DNA of 64,000 nucleotides from Streptomyces sp. TG1A-60. GTDB lineage: Bacteria; Actinomycetota; Actinomycetes; Streptomycetales; Streptomycetaceae. Positions within the stretch are counted from its first letter, which is position 1. Each line of letters opens with the position of its first letter. Under the pieces are notes generated by a model that was given only the letters and a program-made list of their open reading frames with translations, did no database searches and was not told where the DNA came from. A program made the translations under genes and the position numbers. This document shows, in pieces, positions 8,505 to 16,964 of this stretch. Location: the NCBI RefSeq assembly GCF_037201975.1, contig NZ_CP147520.1, positions 4,960,001-5,024,000 on the forward strand, written 5' to 3'.

Positions 8505-9071
8505 GTGGCGCGCGGAGGGCAGGGGCTGGCCCGGGTGGCCGTCGTGGTGCGGGCCGGGGCGGCGCCGTTGTGGTGGCTCGGAGCGATCGCGGCGGGGATC
8601 GGGGTGGTGCCGTCGGGGGTGACCGGGCGGCGGATCGGGGTGCTGGCCGGGGCCGTGCTGTTCGTCGTCGCCGCCGGTGCGGTGGCGTGGGCGCGGCGCG
8701 ACCGGTACCTCGCGTCGGCGCGCGGAGCCGCGCGAGCCGGCAAGCACGACGTCCTCCAGGATCGCGCCGTGACCCTCCGCGCCTGGCGCCGGGGCCACCG
8801 CTGGCGGCTCCTCCTCGCCTTCGCCGCAGCCCTCGGCTCCTCCTTCGCCGTCCCCGCGGCGGGCGGTCTCCTTCTCGCCGGCCTCGCCACCGGCCTCCAC
8901 CTCAAGGCCGCCTGGCTCGGCCGCCGTGAACTGGCCACCGGCCGGCTCTTCTGGGTCCGCGTCGACCGGCTCTCCGCCCGGGGAGGAAGCCCGGCGGGCA
9001 AACGCGTGGCCGGCTACCGGGTGACCGGCATCGGCGCGGGGGACGCGGGGCCCGGGGGTGGGCGGCGGTAG
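8505..9071 (+). CDS. Integral membrane hypothetical protein
   Basis: This 188-residue protein starts at GTG 8505 with a GGAG-type site just upstream. Hydrophobic segments at about residues 18-40, 43-62 and 98-135 (the last long enough for two spans) indicate three or four transmembrane helices. A basic loop (WARRDRYLASARGAARAGKHD) lies between the second and third. The C-terminus is Gly/Arg-rich. No transport or enzymatic signature is visible. It is about 110 bp behind the RpiR gene and could be cotranscribed with it. Function unknown. Confidence 0.7.
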   Translation: MARGGQGLARVAVVVRAGAAPLWWLGAIAAGIGVVPSGVTGRRIGVLAGAVLFVVAAGAVAWARRDRYLASARGAARAGKHDVLQDRAVTLRAWRRGHRWRLLLAFAAALGSSFAVPAAGGLLLAGLATGLHLKAAWLGRRELATGRLFWVRVDRLSARGGSPAGKRVAGYRVTGIGAGDAGPGGGRR

Positions 9072-9437
9072 GGGGCGTCGTTCCGGTCCGGTCCCGAGGT
9101 GTTGTCCCGGCCGTGGCGTCAGGACCCGCCGCGCGCCCGGAGGACCAGTTCGCTTCACCGGAGGTTCGGTGACACGGGCACGGGCACGGCTCGCGAGGCG
9201 CACATGGGGCGCGCCGGGCTCAGGCGGTGCGCAGGGTCCGCTTCGCGAGCTCGTACGCCGGGAGCGTCTCCTGGTGTCGGCCAGCAACGCCACCTGCGCC
9301 AGCACCGTCGTCCCCCGACCGCTCTTCCCACGGTCTCGCCCTCCCCTTCTCGGTCCAGGGCGGACACGCTAGCCCAGGCGCACGGCCGGGCGGCGCTCCC
9401 CGGGTGGGGTGCGCCGCCGTACGCGGGGCTCGCGGCG
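9072..9437. other. Gene-free interval with one terminator
   Basis: About 365 bases between a plus-strand gene end and the end of the roadblock operon. Apart from the stem-loop at 9389-9418 I see no gene or regulatory structure that can be supported. Confidence 0.6.
9389..9418 (-). terminator. Terminator of the roadblock operon
   Basis: GGCGGCGC (9389-9396) pairs with GCGCCGCC (9411-9418). The stem continues through a T.T mismatch into CCCC/GGGG around a 4-base loop. It lies 20 bp past the stop codon of the last operon gene (minus strand). Confidence 0.65.
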
Positions 9438-9812
9438 CTAGACCTCCAGCTCCGCCTCGATCCGCTTCAGTTGGTGCCTGGCCATGGCCAGGTTGGCCCG
9501 CTTGGAGTCGAGGACCAGGTAGAGGAAGAGGCCGTTGCCGCCGCGACCGGTGAGCAGGCGGATCAGGTGGTACGCGTCGGACAGGGTGATCAGGATGTCC
9601 TCGATCTCGCCCTTGAGCCCGAGGTGTTCCATGGTGCGCAGCTTGGCGCGGACGACATCGGTGTTGCCGGCGGCGGCCACGGTGAGGTCGAACCCCTTGC
9701 TGCCGCCGATCGTGCCGAGTGCCATGCCGCTGGTGTAGTCGACCAGGGCGGCGCCGGTCGCGCCCTCGATGGACGCGAGGGCCTCTTTCAATGCGGTCTC
9801 GGTGTTGGCCAT
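9438..9812 (-). CDS. Roadblock/LC7-domain protein
   Basis: Roadblock/LC7 (MglB-like) proteins are small dimeric regulators of Ras-like GTPases; Streptomyces carry many in conservon operons. This 124-residue protein is essentially one domain: helix 1 with ALKEALASIEGATGAALVDY, the central strand segment GMALGTIGGSKGFDLT, and the C-terminal strand/helix LYLVLDSKRANLAMARHQL. ATG 9812 follows AAGGA. It is the last gene of a minus-strand operon of two more roadblock proteins and a PATAN-like protein. No GTPase gene is present nearby, unlike a canonical conservon. Confidence 0.9.
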   Translation of the reverse strand: MANTETALKEALASIEGATGAALVDYTSGMALGTIGGSKGFDLTVAAAGNTDVVRAKLRTMEHLGLKGEIEDILITLSDAYHLIRLLTGRGGNGLFLYLVLDSKRANLAMARHQLKRIEAELEV

Positions 9813-9828
9813 GGTGTGCGGTGTCCTT

Positions 9829-10425
9829 TCAACTCTCACTGGTGGTAGGTGTGTTCGGAGTGGTTCGGGGGGTGGTGCGCGGGGCGGTGGGGCGGGGGGT
9901 CCGGCGGGGCATGGTCGACCTGACCGTGGCCTTGGCCGGTGTCTCGGACGAGGGCGTGATCGGGGCCGTGGTCGGGGCCGCGTCGGCGGTCTTCGCCACC
10001 GACCGGGCCGGGTTCCCGGGGGGCGCCTTGGCCGCGACCGCGTCGGTCGGCGGGGGCAGGGCGTCCACCAGTTCACCGATCCGGCCGCCGGTGCGGCGGC
10101 CCTCCAGGTGCAGCCGACCCACGTTGACCCGGTCCTGCGCCAGCAGCGTCAGCACGGCGGAGGAGCCGGCCGCGTATGTCGCCACATAGCCGTGGTCGCC
10201 GCGCAGCAGCAGTTCGCGGAGTTCACCCCGGCCGGCGGCGTCCGTCATCCGTACGGCGACGCCGAGCGCGGCGGCGGTGAGCGCGGCCAGGCCTTCCGGT
10301 TCCACGCCGGGGGTGTCGTGGGCGAGCACCAGCCCGTCCACGCTGGCCGCGAGCACGCCGGTCAGCTGGGGTACACGGGCCCTCAACCGGTGCAGTTCGT
10401 CGAGGACTTCGGCCTCCGCGGCCAT
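9829..10425 (-). CDS. Roadblock/LC7-domain protein with Pro/Thr-rich tail
   Basis: This 198-residue protein starts at ATG 10425 behind AGAGGAGA. Residues 1-130 form a roadblock/LC7 domain (LDELHRLRARVPQLTGVLAASVDG-type start, then a YVATYAAGSSAVLTLLAQ core strand region). From about residue 135 it continues as a low-complexity Pro/Ala/Thr/Arg tail that ends 17 bp before the next gene. Such tails are common in Streptomyces regulators and may be disordered linkers. It probably pairs with the neighbouring roadblock proteins as homo- or heterodimers. The natural partner, a GTPase or kinase, is not encoded here. Confidence 0.85.
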   Translation of the reverse strand: MAAEAEVLDELHRLRARVPQLTGVLAASVDGLVLAHDTPGVEPEGLAALTAAALGVAVRMTDAAGRGELRELLLRGDHGYVATYAAGSSAVLTLLAQDRVNVGRLHLEGRRTGGRIGELVDALPPPTDAVAAKAPPGNPARSVAKTADAAPTTAPITPSSETPAKATVRSTMPRRTPRPTAPRTTPRTTPNTPTTSES

Positions 10426-10462
10426 GAGCTGTCTCCTCTCGGCGGGACGTTCCCGCTGCCGC

Positions 10463-11458
10463 TCAAAGGGCCTCCAGCGCATCCCTGAGCCTTTGCAGTA
10501 GGGCGATCTCGGGGTCGTCTGTGACGGTGAGCGGCCAAAGCGGGGCGGGAGCGGGGGCCTGGCCGCCGCCTCCGCCTTCGCCTTCGACTGGGACGTGGCC
10601 CGGGCGGGCTGAGGACGGGATGTGAATCGGAGGGGCCGGGAACGGGGCGTGCGGAGGGGCCGAGGACAGGGCGTGGCCCCCTCGATGGGCGGTCGGTCTC
10701 CGCGGGTCACTCGCCGGGTCGTGCGGCGGGTCGCCCGCCGGGCCGTGCGGCGGGGCTGTGCGGACGAGGCCCGCCGCCGCCAGGCGCCGGACGTCGACCA
10801 GCGTGTGGAAGGCGGGGCGCCCCAGGGCCAGGGATATCTCGGCGGCCGTGCGGGCGCCGTCGACCTTGCCGAGTACGGCTCCCTGACGGGCCGGAACCGG
10901 TGGGCCGTAGAGGTCGGCCGTCCTGATCAGAGGGGCGTCGTCCGTCGCCGGGTCGGGCCAGATACGGTGCAGCAGGTCGCGGCGGCGCCGGGCCTCGCGC
11001 TCCACGACGGCCACCGGCACCGGGCGGATCGAACCCAGCCAGTGCGCGGCCCCGTGACGGAAGCTGGCCGGCGCACCGCTCGGGCCCAGGACGAAGTACG
11101 CCGCGTCGAAGAGCGCCCCGGCGTGGCACAGCTCCAGCGCGCCCCGCGCGACCCGGCCGCTGTCCACGAGAAACCGTCCGACCCGCAGCCCGGCCCCGGC
11201 CGTGTCGACCGCCTCCCGCCAGTCGGCGGTGTCCAGGATGCCGCCGGTGGTGAGCAGCACGTCCAGTCCCGGGGAGCGGGGGCTCTCGGCGTGCACGACC
11301 GCGCCCTCGGACAGATACAGCGCACCGCTCTCGCGCAGCAGTACACCGGTGGCCCGCTCGGCGGCGAGCCGGCTCAGCGCGGAGGAGACGGCCTGCCGGG
11401 TGGGCGCCTCGCGCACCGGCAGCGGGGGCGCGGGCGCCGGTGTGGTGATCACGCTCAT
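10463..11458 (-). CDS. PATAN/DUF4388-like protein with a possible winged-helix segment
   Basis: The 331-residue product starts at ATG 11458, which overlaps the stop of the upstream roadblock gene (ATGA), so the two are translationally coupled. Residues about 20-130 (SALSRLAAERATGVLLRESGA region, then YLSEGAVVHAESP and LLTTGGILD) resemble PATAN/DUF4388 domains, which pair with response-regulator and GTPase signalling proteins. Residues about 205-250 (VLGKVDGARTAAEISLAL and FHTLVDVRRLAAAGLV) look like a winged-helix module. A Pro/Gly-rich linker leads to a short conserved C-terminus. I infer a signalling adaptor working with the roadblock proteins; the output is unknown. Confidence 0.7.
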   Translation of the reverse strand: MSVITTPAPAPPLPVREAPTRQAVSSALSRLAAERATGVLLRESGALYLSEGAVVHAESPRSPGLDVLLTTGGILDTADWREAVDTAGAGLRVGRFLVDSGRVARGALELCHAGALFDAAYFVLGPSGAPASFRHGAAHWLGSIRPVPVAVVEREARRRRDLLHRIWPDPATDDAPLIRTADLYGPPVPARQGAVLGKVDGARTAAEISLALGRPAFHTLVDVRRLAAAGLVRTAPPHGPAGDPPHDPASDPRRPTAHRGGHALSSAPPHAPFPAPPIHIPSSARPGHVPVEGEGGGGGQAPAPAPLWPLTVTDDPEIALLQRLRDALEAL

Positions 11459-11853
11459 GCCAGCACCAGCCGTCCCGCCATCTCGCCGAGCCGGATCCGG
11501 GCCAGCGCGAGGTTGCCGTCCGTACGGGCCAGCCACAGGTGCAGGAACACACTGCTGTCGAACGTCGTCGGCACGAACCGCAGCACGTGGTATGTGTCCC
11601 GGCCGCTGACGATCAGGTCCTCGACCGGCAGATCCGCCCCGGACCAGTCCGAACCCGCCTCCGGCGCGAACGCCCGGTGCTCCGCCGCGAGCCGCGCCAG
11701 CTCCGCGGCCTCGGCCGCCGTCGTCTCGTGGTCACCGCCGGGCGCCTCCCCGACCGTGCCCAGCGCCAGCCCGCTGGTCCAGTCGACCACCGCGGCGCCC
11801 AAGGCACCGGGCAGCCTCATGGCCTCCACCAGACACTCGTCGATTCCGGGCAC
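11455..11853 (-). CDS. Roadblock/LC7-domain protein
   Basis: This 132-residue single-domain protein is the first gene of the roadblock operon. It begins MPGIDECLVEAMRLPGALG and follows the family pattern: AAVVDWTSGLALGTVG for the first strands, a central helix rich in Ala/Glu, DTYHVLRFVPTT, and LWLARTDGNLALARIRLGE at the end. A GGAG-type site precedes ATG 11853. The 4-bp overlap with the next gene indicates coupled synthesis. Regulation is unknown; no clear promoter hexamers were identified upstream. Confidence 0.88.
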   Translation of the reverse strand: MPGIDECLVEAMRLPGALGAAVVDWTSGLALGTVGEAPGGDHETTAAEAAELARLAAEHRAFAPEAGSDWSGADLPVEDLIVSGRDTYHVLRFVPTTFDSSVFLHLWLARTDGNLALARIRLGEMAGRLVLA

Positions 11854-12194
11854 CGTGGCTCCCCCTCCTGCCTGCGGTTCGGCTGAGTGACGCAGACGCT
11901 ACGCAACGTGTGCACGAGGAGTGAGGGATCCGGCATTTTCCAGCGGAACATGCGGACGGGCGACTAAGGTAGGTCAGCTTGCCCGGTTTTCACCGCTGTT
12001 GGGCGCCCGGACGCCAGCTGGCGCGCTGAGCTGGGGATATGTGAGCGCTCCGCACACCTGGCTCGGACGCCGAGGCCGGGCGTCATCCGTCCGGAGGGCT
12101 TGCGGGGCGCGCAAAGGGGGCAGTCGCCACTACCGGGCGCCCCCGGGGGCGCGGGGCGCTGCGCGATCAACCGCAGACAACCCCGGCCGCCGCA
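11854..12194. other. Intergenic region upstream of the roadblock operon
   Basis: About 340 bases lacking a credible gene. It contains a 12-bp perfect palindrome CGCCAGCTGGCG (12012-12023) and must hold the promoter of the minus-strand roadblock operon. No unambiguous -35/-10 pair was found. Confidence 0.5.
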
Positions 12195-12215
12195 CGACAG
12201 TTCACCGAACTGTCG
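12195..12215 (-). terminator. Stem-loop after the decarboxylase-like gene
   Basis: CGACAGTTC (12195-12203) and GAACTGTCG (12207-12215) form a perfect 9-bp stem with a 3-base loop. It starts seven bases after the stop codon of the minus-strand gene ending at 12222, and there is no T-run. Confidence 0.6.
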
Positions 12216-12221
12216 GGTGAC

Positions 12222-13679
12222 TCAAAGCCCCAGAAGGCCCGACCTCTCCACTCCCCCAGCCTCCGCCACGATCTCCTCCGCGCTCTGCGCCCTGCGCACG
12301 ACCGCGAACCGCGTCTCCCCCTCGCCGGGGGCGTATCCGTAGATCCCGGGCCGGGGCAGAGAGTTGTACCCATAGTGGTGCGCGAAGTAATACGCGCCGG
12401 TGTCCAGCACGGCCGCGTAGTCCCCCGGCTCGAACGGCGGCAGCGCCCGTCCCTCCGCGAGCAGATCCCCCGCGAAACAGGCCGGTCCGGCCACGTCCTG
12501 CAGCACCGCCGACCCCTCCTTCACGCGGCCCTCCCCGTCGTACGCCGCGATCCTGAGCGGCCAGGCCCCCGGCGCGTACACCGTCCGCGTCGCCACCTGC
12601 ACCCCCGCGTGGGTGACCGCGACGGCCCGCCCGCCCGCGCTCTTCGTGTACTCCACCCGCGCGAGAATCGTCCCGTGCTTCGCGAGCAGCGACCGTCCGA
12701 ACTCGGTGACCAGCCCGTACCGCCCGTCGAACAACCCCGGCACCGCCTCCGCCAGCAGCCGCGCGTACTGCTCGTACGTCGGTGTCGCCGCCTCCGACGC
12801 GAAGTTCACCGGCAGCCCGCCGCCGATGTCGATCGTGTCGATCTGCCGCCGTCCGATCCGCCGGTTGATCTCCTCGGCCAGCTCGTACGTCTCGGTGATC
12901 CCCCGTGTCATCAGCGACAGCGGCATGCCCTGCGACCCGGTGTGCGCGTGCAGCCGGCTCAGCCAGGGGCGGTCCAGATACGCCCGAACGACCCACTCCC
13001 GGGCGCCCTCGTCCCGCAGTGCCACCCCGAACTTCGACGTGGCCGTCGCCGTGGACAGCGCGTCGATCGTGCCGCCGCCGACCTGCGGGTTGACCCGGAT
13101 CCCGAGCGGGGAGCGGGTGGTGGCCGACCGTACGAGCGCGTCGACACGGTCCAGCTCCTGCGGATTGTCGGCGTTGACCGCGATGCCCAGGGCCAGCGCC
13201 TCCCGCAGCTCGGCCAGGGTCTTGGCGGGGGAGTCGAGCACGGTCCGCTGCGGCGGCACCCCGGCCGCCCGCGCCAGGGCCAGCTCGCCGGCGCTCGCCA
13301 CCTCCGCGCCGATGCCCGCCTCGCGCAACAGCCGCAGCACGGGCACGAGCGGCGTCGCCTTCACCGCGAACGCGTGCAGTACGGGTGTGCCGGGCGCCGT
13401 CACCGCGTCGAACGCCCTCCGCAGCGCTCCCGCCGAGGCCCGGATCCCGGTGACGTCGAGGAGCCCGACCACCGGGGTGCCGGAACCGAGCAGCCCCTGC
13501 TCCACCGCCGCCCGCACGGCCTCGTCCCGCCGGGCGGCCCGCTCGTCGTCCGTGTCGTACAGCCGCAGCGTGCGCTCGCCGTCCCCCACGTCCCGCCGTG
13601 CGGCGGGCCTCTCCCCACCGGCCCCGTCCGTCACGTCTCCCATCCGGTCCCCCGTTGTCGTGTCGTCGTCCGAACCCAT
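12222..13679 (-). CDS. PLP-dependent decarboxylase of the DAP/ornithine/arginine group (DAP decarboxylase-like)
   Basis: Group IV decarboxylases use PLP on a TIM barrel plus beta-domain. This 485-residue protein (ATG 13679 chosen; no strong ribosome binding site) has the PLP Lys in HAFAVKATPLV, the glycine loop DIGGGLP, an EFGRSL segment where EPGR is usual, and GAYYFAHHYGYNS near the end. The family CESxD active-site motif appears as ACFAGD, so the Cys and final Asp remain but the Glu-Ser pair is changed. It is therefore a paralogue rather than a standard LysA, and its substrate is uncertain. It is divergent from hutU and shares that gene's upstream region, so it may be co-regulated with histidine degradation. 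Confidence 0.8.
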   Translation of the reverse strand: MGSDDDTTTGDRMGDVTDGAGGERPAARRDVGDGERTLRLYDTDDERAARRDEAVRAAVEQGLLGSGTPVVGLLDVTGIRASAGALRRAFDAVTAPGTPVLHAFAVKATPLVPVLRLLREAGIGAEVASAGELALARAAGVPPQRTVLDSPAKTLAELREALALGIAVNADNPQELDRVDALVRSATTRSPLGIRVNPQVGGGTIDALSTATATSKFGVALRDEGAREWVVRAYLDRPWLSRLHAHTGSQGMPLSLMTRGITETYELAEEINRRIGRRQIDTIDIGGGLPVNFASEAATPTYEQYARLLAEAVPGLFDGRYGLVTEFGRSLLAKHGTILARVEYTKSAGGRAVAVTHAGVQVATRTVYAPGAWPLRIAAYDGEGRVKEGSAVLQDVAGPACFAGDLLAEGRALPPFEPGDYAAVLDTGAYYFAHHYGYNSLPRPGIYGYAPGEGETRFAVVRRAQSAEEIVAEAGGVERSGLLGL

Positions 13680-13737
13680 GCGGCCAGTGTGTCCAGCCAG
13701 ACACCCGCCGCACGCCGTCACTGGCCGTACGGCTGTA

Positions 13738-13774
13738 TTGACTAGCTCTATTCATGGAGACAGGATGTGAATAG
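13738..13774 (+). promoter_or_regulatory. hutU promoter with overlapping palindromic operator
   Basis: TTGACT (13738-13743) and CAGGAT (13761-13766), 17 bp apart, match the vegetative Streptomyces consensus TTGACN-TAGGAT closely. CTATTCA (13748-13754) and TGAATAG (13768-13774) form a perfect 7-bp inverted repeat exactly bracketing the -10, an arrangement expected for a repressor site. The predicted start point is about 13773, leaving a short leader with GAGGAGG at 13786-13792. Confidence 0.7.
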
Positions 13775-13800
13775 TTGCTGTAAAGCGAGGAGGCAGACCA

Positions 13801-15531
13801 GTGTCAGGACCCCGCCCGCCCGTCTCCCACCACCCTCAACCACAGCCCTACGGGCCGCCCCCTCGTCCTGTCCGAGCGCCGCGCGGTACGGAACTCAGCG
13901 CCCTGGGCTGGCAGCAGGAAGCCGCCCTGCGCATGCTCCAGAACAACCTCGACCCCGAGGTCGCCGAGCACCCCGACAAGCTCGTCGTCTACGGCGGCAC
14001 GGGCAAGGCCGCCCGCGACTGGCGCTCCTTCGACGCGATGGTCCGCACCCTGAGGACCCTCAAGCAGGACGAGACCATGCTCGTGCAGTCCGGCCGCCCC
14101 GTCGGCGTCATGCAGACCCACGAGTGGGCGCCCCGCGTCCTCATCGCCAACTCCAACCTCGTCGGCGACTGGGCGAACTGGGAGGAGTTCCGCCGTCTGG
14201 AGGCCCTCGGCCTCACCATGTACGGGCAGATGACCGCCGGCTCCTGGATCTACATCGGCACCCAGGGCATCCTCCAGGGCACCTACGAGACCTTCGCCGC
14301 CGTCGCCGCCAAGAAGTTCGACGGCACCCTCGCGGGGACCATCACCTTGACGTCCGGTCTCGGCGGCATGGGCGGCGCCCAACCGCTCGCCGTGACGATG
14401 AACGACGGTGTGGTGATCTGCGTCGACTGCGACCCCCGCGCGATCGAGCGCCGCATCGGGCACCGGTACCTGGACGTGAAGGCCGACTCGCTCGACCACG
14501 CCCTCCAACTGGCGGTGGAGGCCCGTGACGCCCGCCGTCCGCTCTCCATCGGCGTCCTCGGCAACGCCGCCGAACTCGTCCCCCGGCTTCTCGCGATGGG
14601 CGCCCCCATCGACATCGTCACGGACCAGACCTCGGCCCATGACCCGCTCGCGTATCTGCCGGTGGGCGTCGACTTCGACGACATGGCGTCGTACGCGGCG
14701 AAGGACCCGGCCGGGTTCACGGCCCGCGCGCGTGAGTCGATGGCCCGGCACGTCGAGGCCATGGTCGGCTTCCTGGACGCCGGTGCCGAGGTCTTCGACT
14801 ACGGCAACTCCATCCGTGGCGAGGCCCGACTCGCCGGGTACGAGCGGGCGTTCGCCTTCCCCGGGTTCGTCCCGGCCTACATCCGGCCGCTGTTCTGCGA
14901 GGGCAGGGGTCCCTTCCGGTGGGCGGCCCTCTCCGGCGACCCCGCCGACATCGCCAGGACCGACCGGGCGATCCTCGACCTCTTCCCCGAGGCCGAGTCG
15001 GCTCAGAACGCGTCCCTGCACCGCTGGATCAGGATGGCCGGCGAGCGGGTGCACTTCCAGGGCCTCCCGGCCCGCATCTGCTGGCTCGGCTACGGCGAGC
15101 GGGACAAGGCGGGCGAACGCTTCAACGACATGGTCGCCTCCGGTGAGCTGGCCGCGCCGCTCGCCATCGGCCGCGACCACCTCGACTGCGGTTCCGTCGC
15201 CTCCCCCTACCGCGAGACCGAAGCGATGCTCGACGGCTCCGACGCGATCGCCGACTGGCCGCTGCTGAACGCGATGGTCAACGTGGCGTCGGGGGCGTCC
15301 TGGGTCTCCCTGCACCACGGGGGCGGCGTCGGCATGGGCCGCTCCATCCACGCCGGCCAGGTGACCGTGGCCGACGGTACGAAGCTGGGCGGCGAGAAGA
15401 TCCGCCGCGTGCTGAGCAACGACCCCGGCATGGGCGTCATCCGGCACGTCGACGCGGGGTACGACATCGCGGAATCGGTCGCGGACGAGCGTGGTGTACG
15501 GGTGCCGATGCGCGAGGGCGGCGACACGTGA
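13801..15531 (+). CDS. hutU: Urocanate hydratase
   Basis: HutU converts urocanate to 4-imidazolone-5-propionate, the second step of histidine degradation, using tightly bound NAD+. The 576-residue protein has the family length. It carries the conserved [40 protein letters not shown] (NAD-binding) and [17 protein letters not shown] (active-site Cys) segments, and [18 protein letters not shown] near the end. GTG 13801 follows GAGGAGG at good spacing. Its stop overlaps a GTG of the next frame (GTGA), indicating an operon with the M20 hydrolase, hutF and hutI. hutH is not in this window. Regulation is probably through the palindrome over its -10. Confidence 0.97.
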   Translation: MSGPRPPVSHHPQPQPYGPPPRPVRAPRGTELSALGWQQEAALRMLQNNLDPEVAEHPDKLVVYGGTGKAARDWRSFDAMVRTLRTLKQDETMLVQSGRPVGVMQTHEWAPRVLIANSNLVGDWANWEEFRRLEALGLTMYGQMTAGSWIYIGTQGILQGTYETFAAVAAKKFDGTLAGTITLTSGLGGMGGAQPLAVTMNDGVVICVDCDPRAIERRIGHRYLDVKADSLDHALQLAVEARDARRPLSIGVLGNAAELVPRLLAMGAPIDIVTDQTSAHDPLAYLPVGVDFDDMASYAAKDPAGFTARARESMARHVEAMVGFLDAGAEVFDYGNSIRGEARLAGYERAFAFPGFVPAYIRPLFCEGRGPFRWAALSGDPADIARTDRAILDLFPEAESAQNASLHRWIRMAGERVHFQGLPARICWLGYGERDKAGERFNDMVASGELAAPLAIGRDHLDCGSVASPYRETEAMLDGSDAIADWPLLNAMVNVASGASWVSLHHGGGVGMGRSIHAGQVTVADGTKLGGEKIRRVLSNDPGMGVIRHVDAGYDIAESVADERGVRVPMREGGDT

Positions 15532-15570
15532 CCCGGAACGGAGGGAGGCGCGGCGGGATTCCGTCGGCGG

Positions 15571-15588
15571 GCGCCGAGGCCTCGGCGC
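15571..15588. repeat. 18-bp perfect palindrome in the hutU-M20 junction
   Basis: GCGCCGAGGCCTCGGCGC at 15571-15588 is fully self-complementary. It lies in a low-complexity stretch (about 15535-15750) inserted between the end of hutU and the conserved start of the next protein. Confidence 0.75.
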
Positions 15589-15758
15589 CACCCACGGGCC
15601 GGGCCGCGCCCACCCGCTCCCCCCGGCGAAACGACAGCCCCCAGCCCGCAGCGGGGGCCGACGGGGCCCACCCCTCACAGCCCGGGCGGGGGACGGACCG
15701 GGCCGACGGCCCCCGGGCCGGGCGGGCGCCGCGCACCGGCGGGGCCTCCTTTCATGAG

Positions 15759-16964
15759 ATGTGGCGGGAGCTTCGGCCCATGGGGCGGCACCCGGAGTCC
15801 GGTGGATATCGGCGGTTCGCGTGGAGCGGGGCCGATGCCGAGTGCCGGGCCTGGTTCGAGGAGCAGGCGCGGGATCGCGGGCTGGACTACGAGGTCGACC
15901 GGAACGGGAACCAGTGGGCCTGGTGGGGGGACCCCGCTGCCGGGGACGCCGTGGTCACCGGGTCGCATCTCGACTCGGTTCCCGACGGCGGCGCCTTCGA
16001 CGGTCCCCTCGGGGTCGTGTCCTCCTTCGCCGCGCTGGACGAACTGCGGGCCCGGGGCGCCCGGTTCGACAAGCCGCTCGCCATCGTCAACTTCTGTGAC
16101 GAGGAAGGCGCCCGGTTCGGGCTGGCCTGCGTGGGCTCCCGGCTGGCGGCCGGGCAGCTGACCGTCGAGCAGGCGAGGCGGCTGACCGACGGGGACGGGA
16201 TCACGTTGCCGCAGGCGATGGAGGCCGCCGGGTACGACCCGGAGGCGATCGGACCCGATCCCGAGCGGCTCACGCGGATCGGAGCGTTCGTCGAACTGCA
16301 CGTCGAGCAGGGGCGGGCGCTGGACCTGTCCGGGGACGCCGTCGGGATCGCCAGCGCGATCTGGCCGCACGGGCGGTGGCGGTTCGACTTCCGGGGCGAG
16401 GCCAACCACGCCGGGACGACGCGGCTGGTGGACCGGCGGGACCCCATGGTGTCGTACGCGGGGACCGTGCTCGCGGCCCGGCGCGAGGCGCGTCTGGCCG
16501 GCGCCGTGGCCACGTTCGGCAAGATCTCCGTCGAGCCGAACGGGGTCAACGCCATCCCCTCCCTCGTACGCGGCTGGCTCGACTCCCGCGCCGAGGACCA
16601 GGCGACGCTGGACACGGTCGTCGGCGCGATCGAGGACGCCGCCCGCGACCAGGCCCAGGAGCACGGGATCGAACTCGAAGTCGTCCGGGAGTCCTTCACT
16701 CCCGTCGTCGAGTTCGCGCACGCGCTGCGGGACGAGATCGCCCGCATCCTGGGCCGGGACACGGCCGGCCTGAAGGTGCCGGTCCTCGGGACCGGGGCCG
16801 GACACGACGCCGGGATCCTCTCCGGGAGTGTCCCCACCGCCATGCTGTTCGTACGCAACCCGACGGGCGTCTCGCACTCCCCGGCCGAGCACGCCGCCGA
16901 GGACGACTGCCTGGCCGGGGTGACCGCGCTCGCCGACGTACTGGAAGGGCTGGTCCGCAGGTGA
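15759..16964 (+). CDS. M20-family amidohydrolase (allantoate amidohydrolase-like)
   Basis: M20 amidohydrolases cleave N-carbamoyl, ureido or N-acyl amino acids with two metal ions. Ligands are evident: [15 protein letters not shown] (His, Asp), CDEEGARFG (Glu pair), FVELHVEQG (His) and GTGAGHDA (His). ATG 15759 gives 401 residues and starts at the conserved [13 protein letters not shown] longer frame begins at GTG 15528, which overlaps the hutU stop and has a GAGGG site; it would add 77 low-complexity residues unlike the family. The gene lies inside the hut operon, so although it resembles allantoate amidohydrolase, it may act on N-formylglutamate made by HutF. That role is inferred from context. 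Confidence 0.85.
   Translation: MWRELRPMGRHPESGGYRRFAWSGADAECRAWFEEQARDRGLDYEVDRNGNQWAWWGDPAAGDAVVTGSHLDSVPDGGAFDGPLGVVSSFAALDELRARGARFDKPLAIVNFCDEEGARFGLACVGSRLAAGQLTVEQARRLTDGDGITLPQAMEAAGYDPEAIGPDPERLTRIGAFVELHVEQGRALDLSGDAVGIASAIWPHGRWRFDFRGEANHAGTTRLVDRRDPMVSYAGTVLAARREARLAGAVATFGKISVEPNGVNAIPSLVRGWLDSRAEDQATLDTVVGAIEDAARDQAQEHGIELEVVRESFTPVVEFAHALRDEIARILGRDTAGLKVPVLGTGAGHDAGILSGSVPTAMLFVRNPTGVSHSPAEHAAEDDCLAGVTALADVLEGLVRR

Noticed and set aside
11963..11981. Iron-box-like sequence (TAAGGTAGGTCAGC) upstream of the roadblock operon
   Set aside because: Only the left half resembles an IdeR/DmdR box; the right half fails, and no iron-related gene is adjacent.
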